From Clostridia bacterium (GTDB lineage Bacteria; Bacillota_A; Clostridia; Christensenellales; Aristaeellaceae), in assembly GCA_017464225.1 (NCBI GenBank), contig JAFUDW010000071.1, positions 1 to 7,659 of the forward strand: a stretch of DNA of 7,659 nucleotides. Reading direction: 5' to 3'. Positions within the stretch are counted from its first letter, which is position 1; every line of letters starts with the position of its first letter. Shown in pieces: positions 1 through 5,303 of the stretch. The position numbers and the translations under genes are program-made. The notes below the pieces were generated by a model, which saw only the letters and a program-made list of their open reading frames with translations, did not search any database and was not told where the DNA came from.

Positions 1-221
1 CCCAGCAGCAGCCTGTCCATGGAAAAAAGCCTGGGCAGCAGTCTGTCTGTCAGCCAGATCACCAGCGGCACGGCAAACAGCATGATCCCGGTGAGCACGC
101 TGGGATTTTGCAGCGTCAGCAGCAGGAACCCACAGAAGGAAAACACCATCGCCAGGCCTGTGACGGCAACCGTGGCGCGGCCTTTGTTTTTGCTTTTTTG
201 CGCCTTTAAGGCGATGTTCAC
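1..221 (-). CDS. FtsW/RodA/SpoVE-like cell-wall polymerase, N-terminal part (runs off left edge)
   Basis: Only the first 73 codons are in the window. The product begins with a lysine-rich cytoplasmic stretch (KAQKSKNKGR, residues 6-15), then two hydrophobic segments (about residues 17-36 and 43-58) followed by a basic, aromatic stretch ending in FSMDRLLL. This start resembles SEDS-family FtsW/RodA/SpoVE glycosyltransferases found after FHA genes in Clostridia, which polymerise lipid II into peptidoglycan at the membrane. The GTG start is chosen because it overlaps the FHA gene stop as GTGA and has an excellent AAAGGAGG site at 230-237, eight bases upstream; this implies translational coupling. 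No catalytic region is visible, so the family call rests on context and the N-terminal pattern. Another polytopic membrane protein remains possible. Confidence 0.58.
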   Translation of the reverse strand, partial: MNIALKAQKSKNKGRATVAVTGLAMVFSFCGFLLLTLQNPSVLTGIMLFAVPLVIWLTDRLLPRLFSMDRLLL

Positions 222-1045
222 AGCTGCCGCCTCCTTTCACTGCGGCGGTGGCGGCGCTGCGCCTCCGCCGGGTATTCCGGGGGCTGGCCGGTAAAGGCTG
301 CCTCCGTTTCCTCCGCCTGGGGCTCCGGCGAAAGGAACGCATCGGGCACGTCGGTAAAGGCCGGGGGCGTTTCCTGCGCTTCGGGCGCTTGAGGCGCTTT
401 GGGCCGCGGCTGCTCTGCGGGAGACGGGCCTTCAGGGCCCCGGGGCGTCATATCAAACAGCGGCACTTCGGCGGCCTCGGGCTCCTGGGACTGCCAGTAG
501 GTGCCGTAAGGCGTGCGCACCGGCGCCATCTGCGTATCGTCCGGCGCGTAATAATCCTCCTCGTACGCGGGCTGCCCGTGCTCCTGGTACATGGCCAGCT
601 GGGGCACGTCCAGCCCGGCGAACAGGCGGATGCACAGCGTGTAGCCCCCGGCCCGCAGCAGCGCTCCGTGCAGGGCATACGCTCTGCGGCGCAGGGGAAC
701 GCCGTCCAGCCAAACGGAGGAGCGGTGATGGCAGGGGGAAAGCAGGATGCCTTTGCCGGGCACATAGGCGAAGGTCACGTGCCTGCGGCGCAGGCCCTTT
801 AGCCTGATATCGCAGCCCCGGCCGCTGCCCAGCACGCCCTCCCGGGGCAGGGGATAGCTTTTATCGCTTTCAATGTCGCGCATTTCGCCCACCATTCCGG
901 CGTCGGGCAGCTGTTTGAGCAGCTTTTTGCGGGCGCGGTGCTGATTCATCAGGCCCAGGGCGGCGCGCAGGGCGGTCAGCGCGGCGATCAGGATGAAAAG
1001 GGCGCGCGCAGCCAGCGCCAGCAGCTGATAGAATTGCTCCGGCAT
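218..1045 (-). CDS. Membrane-anchored FHA-fold protein with long Pro/Glu-rich tail
   Basis: The 275-residue product has one N-terminal membrane helix (about residues 6-33), a basic segment (HRARKKLLK, 36-44), an FHA-like beta-sandwich domain (about 62-144) and a disordered acidic, proline-rich tail (about 150-262) ending in a very basic tip (RRHRRSERRRQL). FHA domains usually bind phosphothreonine. Here the usual GR is GS (residues 73-74), the usual SxxH is RRRH (86-89), and the usual NG is DG (114-115), so classical phosphopeptide binding is doubtful. The ATG at 1045 is preferred over a TTG at 1078 because AAAGGGGG at 1053-1060 sits seven bases upstream. The gene overlaps the following FtsW/RodA-like gene by four bases. 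In Actinobacteria, FhaB-type proteins are encoded beside rodA and pbpA, so a scaffold role in cell-wall synthesis or division is inferred. The domain call is good; the function is inference. Confidence 0.82.
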   Translation of the reverse strand: MPEQFYQLLALAARALFILIAALTALRAALGLMNQHRARKKLLKQLPDAGMVGEMRDIESDKSYPLPREGVLGSGRGCDIRLKGLRRRHVTFAYVPGKGILLSPCHHRSSVWLDGVPLRRRAYALHGALLRAGGYTLCIRLFAGLDVPQLAMYQEHGQPAYEEDYYAPDDTQMAPVRTPYGTYWQSQEPEAAEVPLFDMTPRGPEGPSPAEQPRPKAPQAPEAQETPPAFTDVPDAFLSPEPQAEETEAAFTGQPPEYPAEAQRRHRRSERRRQL

Positions 1046-1081
1046 GAGCCCGCCCCCTTTCCCGTTTCCTGTATACAAAAG

Positions 1082-1110
1082 AGTATAGCATACGCGGCTG
1101 AAAAATGCAA
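1082..1110 (-). promoter_or_regulatory. Promoter of the FHA-ftsW-like operon
   Basis: On the minus strand a -35-like TTGCAT (1105-1110) is followed by a 17-base spacer and a -10 box TATACT (1082-1087) preceded by TG plus one base (TGCTATACT). The predicted start of transcription is near 1075, giving a leader of about 30 bases before the ATG at 1045. The weak -35 is compensated by the extended -10. The -35 lies inside the T-rich tail of the upstream gene's terminator. Confidence 0.72.
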
Positions 1111-1136
1111 AACGGCGGAAGCATTTGCCTCCGCCG
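1101..1136 (-). terminator. Intrinsic terminator of the Na/Pi symporter gene
   Basis: On the minus strand, 15 bases after the symporter stop codon, two 10-base arms (1127-1136 and 1113-1122) pair with one G-U wobble around a four-base AAAT loop. The stem is very GC-rich (CGGCGGAGGC arm) and is followed directly by TTTTGCATTTTT (1112 down to 1101). This is a textbook rho-independent terminator for transcripts coming from the right. The plus strand lacks a comparable T run after the stem, so it is probably one-directional. Confidence 0.9.
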
Positions 1137-1151
1137 GAGATTTGGGCTTTT

Positions 1152-2786
1152 TCAGCGCGCGGGCCGCCGCGAAAGCGCGGTGGCGATATTGATGGCCTGG
1201 TCGGAGCAGCGCTCCAGATCGGTGCACATATCGGTGAAGATCACGCCGCCCAAGGGATCGCAGTTTGTGGTCATCAGGCGGTTGATGTGATTTTGCACAT
1301 ACTGCTCCTGCATGTCGTCCACGCGCTGTTCCAGCGCTTCGGCATGGGGCAGCAGGGTGAACTTTTCGTTTTCAAACACCTGCATGGATACGTCCAGCGT
1401 TTCCAGCACGGCATCGCCCATGTCGCGGAGCTCCTGCATGCCGATATCGGAGATCTTGGCCCCGGCGTTTTTGAGGCGGTCGGCAAATTCAATGATGTTT
1501 TCGGCGTGGTCGCTGATGCGCTCGTAGTTTGTGACCACCTGCATCATCTTGGACAGGCGGAATATATCGCGGTCGGACAGTTGCAGGCTGCGCAGCTGTA
1601 TCAGCTTATCGCTGATGGCGTGGTTGAGAAAATCCACGGTCTGCTCGGTGGCCTCCACCTGCACATAGAGATCGGACTGGGAGGGATCAAAGAAGAAGCG
1701 CAGAGCGGTTTCCAGATTGTCCCGGGCAAATTTGCCCATGCGGTTGACCTCCATCATGCCCTGGCGCAGGGCGATGACCGGCAGGTTTTTTTCGGCGTTC
1801 ACCAGGTAGATCAGCTTTTGCTCCTCCATGGAGCGCTGCTCTGTGGGCAGCAGCGGCAGCGTGCGCAGGCTGAGCTTGACCAGCAGATTGGAAAAGGGCA
1901 GGGCCGCCAGCACGGCGATCAGGGCGAACAGCGTATGCGTATTGGCTACCTGGCGGGCGATATCGCCGGGGGACAGGCTTTGGATGCCTCGCAGGATCTG
2001 GGGGAAAACCGTGATCAGCGCGATCAGCAGCGCCGCGCGGGCCAGATTGAAATACAGGTTGAGCAGCGCCGTGCGCTTTCCGTTGCGGTCGGTGGTCAGG
2101 CTGGCCAGCAGGTTTGGCGTCACAGACCCGATGGCCGCGCCGATGACCAGGTAGACGCACTGCTCGTAGCTCAGCAGCCCCTCCACGGCGAAGGCCTGGA
2201 AGATCACCACCGAGGAAGAGGAGCTTTGCAGCAGCGCCGTGAACGCGACGCCGAACAGTACCGCCGCGGCGGGATGGGACAGGGCGGAGAGGAAGCTGAT
2301 GAAGATAGGTTCGTCGGCCAGGCTGGAGATGGAGGCCTTGATCAGCCCGATGCCCACAAACAGCATGCCAAAGCCCAATATGATGTTGCCGATGTGCCGG
2401 AGCACGGGCCGCTTGGCAAACAGGTTCATCACGCATCCGGCAAACAGCAGCAGCGGCGCGAAGGCCGTCAGGTTGAAGGCGGTGATCTGCGCCGTCACCG
2501 TGGTGCCGATATTGGCGCCCATGATGACGCCGATGGCCTGGCTCAGCTTCATCAGCCCAGAATTGACAAAGCCGATCACCATCATATCGGTGGCGCTGCT
2601 GCTCTGGATCAGCACGGTAACCAGGATGCCGATGGCCGCCGCTGCGACGCGGTTGGCGGTCACCCGTTCCAGAATGCCCCGAAGCTTATCGCCCGCGGCG
2701 TTTTTCAGCCCGGTGGACATGCAGGTCATTCCGTACAGGAACAGCCCCACGCCGCCCAGCATGGAAATCATTTCCCAAATCGTCAT
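1152..2786 (-). CDS. Na+/phosphate symporter family protein with C-terminal PhoU domain
   Basis: The 544-residue product has the inverted-repeat fold of the Na/Pi cotransporter II family (NptA/YjbB type). The first repeat has QSSSA at 61-65 and GANIGTT at 90-96; the second has QSSSSS at 187-192 and the altered GAAIGSV at 216-222. About eight to nine hydrophobic segments lie in residues 5-310. Residues about 335-540 form a cytoplasmic PhoU-like helical domain with both diagnostic helices, ERISDHAENI (422-431) and LERCSDQAIN (524-533). The family imports or exports phosphate using the sodium gradient; direction and substrate here are inferred. The ATG at 2786 has AGAGGA at 2794-2799, seven bases upstream. 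It has its own promoter and its own terminator, so it is probably monocistronic, though no terminator separates it from the Sel1 gene upstream. No phosphate-system genes (pst, phoB) are adjacent. Confidence 0.93.
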   Translation of the reverse strand: MTIWEMISMLGGVGLFLYGMTCMSTGLKNAAGDKLRGILERVTANRVAAAAIGILVTVLIQSSSATDMMVIGFVNSGLMKLSQAIGVIMGANIGTTVTAQITAFNLTAFAPLLLFAGCVMNLFAKRPVLRHIGNIILGFGMLFVGIGLIKASISSLADEPIFISFLSALSHPAAAVLFGVAFTALLQSSSSSVVIFQAFAVEGLLSYEQCVYLVIGAAIGSVTPNLLASLTTDRNGKRTALLNLYFNLARAALLIALITVFPQILRGIQSLSPGDIARQVANTHTLFALIAVLAALPFSNLLVKLSLRTLPLLPTEQRSMEEQKLIYLVNAEKNLPVIALRQGMMEVNRMGKFARDNLETALRFFFDPSQSDLYVQVEATEQTVDFLNHAISDKLIQLRSLQLSDRDIFRLSKMMQVVTNYERISDHAENIIEFADRLKNAGAKISDIGMQELRDMGDAVLETLDVSMQVFENEKFTLLPHAEALEQRVDDMQEQYVQNHINRLMTTNCDPLGGVIFTDMCTDLERCSDQAINIATALSRRPAR

Positions 2787-2804
2787 GAAATCATCCTCTA
2801 TGAT

Positions 2805-2818
2805 TTATGGGTCCATAA
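2805..2818. promoter_or_regulatory. Operator-like inverted repeat in the symporter leader
   Basis: TTATGG and CCATAA are perfect inverted arms separated by two bases. The site lies at about +5 to +18 from the predicted transcription start (near 2823) of the symporter gene, a common position for a repressor operator. It ends before the ribosome binding site at 2794-2799. It is short and could be chance; the binding protein is unknown. Confidence 0.35.
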
Positions 2819-2829
2819 GGGACAGTTAT

Positions 2830-2858
2830 AGTATAGCAGACCACGTTCTCCTATACAA
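2830..2858 (-). promoter_or_regulatory. Promoter of the Na/Pi symporter gene
   Basis: On the minus strand TTGTAT (2853-2858), a 17-base spacer and TATACT (2830-2835) form a sigma-A-like promoter with an extended TGC before the -10 box. The predicted start is near 2823, giving a leader of about 37 bases. It sits between the end of the Sel1 gene (2915) and the symporter start (2786), flanked on both sides by CCATA-type short repeats. Confidence 0.72.
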
Positions 2859-2861
2859 TGC

Positions 2862-2880
2862 CCCATATGGCCCATATTGG
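2862..2880. repeat. Tandem CCCATAT(T)GG boxes just upstream of the symporter -35
   Basis: Two adjacent copies, CCCATATGG (2862-2870) and CCCATATTGG (2871-2880), lie four bases upstream of the -35 box of the symporter promoter; the first contains the perfect 8-base palindrome CCATATGG. A third related element, CCATAAGG, is at 2813-2820 on the other side of the promoter. This could be a regulator binding array; no known box is matched with confidence. Confidence 0.35.
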
Positions 2881-2914
2881 ATCATTTCATGCGGTTTTGT
2901 TTATTAATGGCGGT

Positions 2915-5146
2915 TTATTTTCCCAGCTTCTTTTTCGCGTCGGCGTTTCCGGCGTCGGCGGCTTTCTGATACCAGCTGCGGGCGGCGGAGCTGTTCTTAT
3001 TCACGCCTATGCCCGCCTCATAGAGCTGGCCCAGGTTATACATGGCGCTGGCGCTGCCGGCCTCGGCGGCCCGGGTGATCCAGTAAGCGCCTTGGCTGGC
3101 ATCTTTTTGCGTGCCGCGGCCGTTGATATAGCAGACGCCCAGGTTGCCCATGGAGGTCACGTTGCCGCCCTCGGCGGACTGCTTATACAGGGAGAAGGCG
3201 CGGGGCAGATCCTGAGCCACGCTGCCGCGCCCATAGTTATATATATCCGCCGCGTTGCCCATGGCGACCATATCGCCCTCCGCCGCGCCCATTAGATACC
3301 ATTTGAGGGCTTCGGCGTAATCCTGGCCCACGATTTTCCCAAGATAGTAGAAATTGCCCACCTTGAGCATCATATCGGTATCGCCATCCTCGGCGATCAC
3401 CTTGTACCATTTGACGGCTTCTTCGTAATCCTGGGCCGTGCCCCGCCCGTAATAAAATGCGTCGGCCACCCAGATGTAGGCCCAGGGATCGCCCTCCTCG
3501 GCCAGCGCCAGGAACCATTCAAAGGCGCGCTCGTCGTCCTGTTCCACGCCCGCGCCGTTGGCGAAGCACCAGGCGATGATGTAGGCGGCGTCCAGGTCGC
3601 CCATGGAATAAGCCTCCACCAGGTTTTCCAGCCCCAGCAGGCGCATCATCTCCTCCGGGCGTTCGGCGTCAATATCGATATCCTCCCAGGAAACGCCCGG
3701 GTCAAAGATCTCCCCCTCGGGAACGTAGCTTTCTTCCTCGGGGACGTAGCCCTCCTCCTCGGCCTGGCTGAACCATTTGTCGGCCCGCCTGTCGTCCTGC
3801 CTGACGCCCAGACCGTCCCGGTAGAGCAGCCCCAGCATATACATGGCGTAAGCGCTGCCCTCCTCGGCGGCCTCCCGGTACCATTCGGCGGCTTCCTCGT
3901 AATCCTGAGCCGTGCCGCGGCCGTAATAATAGGCGTCGGCTGCCCAGGTATAGGCGCCGGGCATGCCCTCCTGCGCCACCCGCAGAAACCAGCCGAAGGA
4001 TTCCTCATTGCTCTGGTTTACAACGATGCCGTAATGGTAGCACCAGCCCAGGGCGTACGCGGCGTCCAGGTCGCCCGCCAGCGCGGCGTCCATCACGGCC
4101 TCGACGCCCAGCACGCGCAGCATGGTTTCGGGATCGCTGTCCCAGGCCCAGGCGTTATCCTCTTTGGATTGCGCGCCGGGCGCGCTGATAGGCTTTACGG
4201 TGGCTCGGGAGCCAGCGGGCCTTGCGGTGGGCACGGCAATGCGGGAGGGCTTTGCGGTGGGCGCGGTGACAGGCGCCGCTGCAGGCGCTTGGGTAGGCGC
4301 GGCAGTGGGAACGGCGGTGGGAACGGCGGTAGGCGCGGCGGTGGGCGCGCTGGTGGCCTTCGCGGTGTATACGCGGTAATAGTCCGACGCGGATCCGGAA
4401 TGGCCTGTCACGACGTACTTGCTGATCCAGCGCTGGGCTTCCTGAAGGTTCTGATCGGTGCCGAGGCCCCAAGTGAACATATAGGCCGCGTTATACATGG
4501 CGAGCGGCACGCCGGCGTCCGCGGCGGAATACCACCAGATGGCGGCCAGCATGTCGTTTTTTTCGGTGCCGGTGCCGCTGAAATACATGTAGGCCAGGTC
4601 GCACATGGCGGCCGCGTTCCCGCTCTGGGCCTGCTGCTGCACCGAGTCAAAGCAGGCGGCCTCGGGGATATCCCAGTCATAATAGTACAGCAGCTCTTCC
4701 GGCTCGTTTCCCGCAACGACGGCGCTGAAAATATAATCCGGAGCTTTGGACGCGTCTTTGACGATGCCAAGGCGGGAATCGCCCGACATATAGGAAAGGC
4801 CAAGGTAAAACAGCGCACGCGGTTCGCTCGCCTTCGCCGCGCGCTTGAACCATTCTCCCGCGGCGGCATAGTTTTGCTCTGTGCCGTATCCGTAAAAAAA
4901 CATGATGCCCACGTTATACATGCCCGTTGGGCTTCCGGCTTCGGCGGCCTTGTAAAACCACACGGCGGCCAGGGCGTCGTTCTTTTCTGCGCCGATGCCG
5001 TTGCGGTAGATTTCACCAAGTCTGTTCATGGCCTCGGCGTCTCCGGAATTGGCTGCGCGCTCCAGAGCGGCTATATCCTCGCCAAGTCCGGTCAGGCAGA
5101 GAGCGCAAAGAATGACGGTAAGAAGGATGGAGATTGCCTGTTTCAT
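2915..5146 (-). CDS. Secreted Sel1-repeat (SLR/TPR-like) protein, 743 residues
   Basis: A hydrophobic signal peptide (about residues 1-22) without a convincing lipobox predicts export by the Sec route. Fourteen Sel1-like repeats of about 36 residues are visible, starting near residues 36, 72, 108 (degenerate), 177, 213, 359, 395, 431, 517, 553, 589, 625, 662 and 698, plus a final half repeat. They show the AMYxLGxxYxxGxGxxxD pattern and WYxxAAExG ends. A Thr/Ala/Pro linker (about 263-325) separates a five-repeat front block from a nine-repeat rear block, and an acidic insert (about 466-500, with YVPE twice) splits the rear block. Sel1 solenoids scaffold protein-protein contacts; no catalytic motif is present. 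The ATG at 5146 has AAGGAGG (5155-5161) eight bases upstream. It is divergent from the moxR operon, and partners are unknown. Family call is secure; role is not. Confidence 0.93.
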   Translation of the reverse strand: MKQAISILLTVILCALCLTGLGEDIAALERAANSGDAEAMNRLGEIYRNGIGAEKNDALAAVWFYKAAEAGSPTGMYNVGIMFFYGYGTEQNYAAAGEWFKRAAKASEPRALFYLGLSYMSGDSRLGIVKDASKAPDYIFSAVVAGNEPEELLYYYDWDIPEAACFDSVQQQAQSGNAAAMCDLAYMYFSGTGTEKNDMLAAIWWYSAADAGVPLAMYNAAYMFTWGLGTDQNLQEAQRWISKYVVTGHSGSASDYYRVYTAKATSAPTAAPTAVPTAVPTAAPTQAPAAAPVTAPTAKPSRIAVPTARPAGSRATVKPISAPGAQSKEDNAWAWDSDPETMLRVLGVEAVMDAALAGDLDAAYALGWCYHYGIVVNQSNEESFGWFLRVAQEGMPGAYTWAADAYYYGRGTAQDYEEAAEWYREAAEEGSAYAMYMLGLLYRDGLGVRQDDRRADKWFSQAEEEGYVPEEESYVPEGEIFDPGVSWEDIDIDAERPEEMMRLLGLENLVEAYSMGDLDAAYIIAWCFANGAGVEQDDERAFEWFLALAEEGDPWAYIWVADAFYYGRGTAQDYEEAVKWYKVIAEDGDTDMMLKVGNFYYLGKIVGQDYAEALKWYLMGAAEGDMVAMGNAADIYNYGRGSVAQDLPRAFSLYKQSAEGGNVTSMGNLGVCYINGRGTQKDASQGAYWITRAAEAGSASAMYNLGQLYEAGIGVNKNSSAARSWYQKAADAGNADAKKKLGK
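3383..3664 (-). repeat. Internal duplication, copy B (residues 495-588 of the Sel1 protein)
   Basis: This stretch repeats residues 337-430 with a constant offset of 158 residues and no gaps. Between P339/P497 and G430/G588 a hand count gives 53 of 92 identical residues. It includes a non-Sel1 leader helix (PEEMMRLLGLE), two Sel1 repeats, and an identical 11-residue run beginning GRGTAQD. Confidence 0.85.
3857..4138 (-). repeat. Internal duplication, copy A (residues 337-430 of the Sel1 protein)
   Basis: Partner of the copy at 3383-3664. The module is a short leader helix (PETMLRVLGVE) followed by two Sel1 repeats; a third Sel1 repeat follows both copies but is much less alike. The presence of the leader helix in both shows that a composite module, not a single repeat, was duplicated. 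Confidence 0.85.
4257..4352 (-). repeat. 12-bp minisatellite coding for an xAPT linker
   Basis: Eight imperfect 12-base units lie in tandem. Two units (4305-4316 and 4317-4328) are identical, reading GTGGGAACGGCG on the plus strand; neighbours such as GTAGGCGCGGCG differ at two to four positions. They encode four-residue units of the form xAPT or xVPT (about residues 265-297 of the Sel1 protein). As the unit is a multiple of three, copy changes would keep the reading frame. Confidence 0.85.
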
Positions 5147-5198
5147 CGGTCTTGCCTCCTTCGGTTATACGGTCTCAAAAATCAAAATCGTTTTTTAT

Positions 5199-5227
5199 AT
5201 TGTAGCATGGGCGTTATAAGGCGTCAA
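5199..5227 (-). promoter_or_regulatory. Promoter of the Sel1-repeat gene
   Basis: On the minus strand TTGACG (5222-5227), a 17-base spacer and TACAAT (5199-5204) preceded by TGC form the best -35/-10 pair in the window. The predicted start is near 5192, giving a leader of about 46 bases with AAGGAGG near its end. The -35 box is 16 bases from the -35 of the divergent moxR promoter. Confidence 0.82.
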
Positions 5228-5243
5228 TCTCTATATTTAACGC

Positions 5244-5272
5244 TTTTCAGACGGTGAAACCTTTGGTATAAT
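5244..5272 (+). promoter_or_regulatory. Promoter of the moxR-DUF58 operon
   Basis: A perfect TATAAT (5267-5272) with extended TGG before it lies 17 bases after a weak -35, TTTTCA (5244-5249). The predicted start is near 5279, about 25 bases before the ATG at 5304. The -10 lies inside an 11-base dyad GTATA-A-TATAC (5266-5276), which may be chance in AT-rich sequence or an operator. Confidence 0.75.
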
Positions 5273-5303
5273 ATACAAAATACCGTATGACGAGGAGGCG
5301 CTT

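Noticed and set aside
1046..1078. TTG start at 1078 adding 11 residues to the FHA protein
   Set aside because: It would place the start almost on the predicted transcription start (near 1075) and has no ribosome binding site, while the ATG at 1045 has one at ideal spacing.
1125..2831. A 568-codon open frame on the plus strand
   Set aside because: It lies antisense over the Na/Pi symporter gene, has no family pattern, and its His/Gln/Gly-rich composition is that of the complement of a GC-rich coding frame.
2830..2880. A PhoP/PhoB-type box upstream of the symporter
   Set aside because: The repeats here are CCATA-type, not the TT(A/T/C)ACA direct repeats known for Bacillus PhoP or the E. coli Pho box.
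4257..4352. CRISPR-like array
   Set aside because: The units are 12 bases in direct tandem without spacers and sit in frame inside a coding region; this is a coding minisatellite.
5077..5146. Lipoprotein signal on the Sel1 protein (cysteines at residues 14 and 17)
   Set aside because: Neither Cys is preceded by a lipobox: the residues at -1 are Leu in both cases, not Gly, Ala or Ser. A normal signal peptide fits better.
4034..5257. A 407-codon open frame on the plus strand
   Set aside because: It is the antisense shadow of the Sel1-repeat gene; its Gly/Arg-rich low-complexity part is the complement of the TAP linker.
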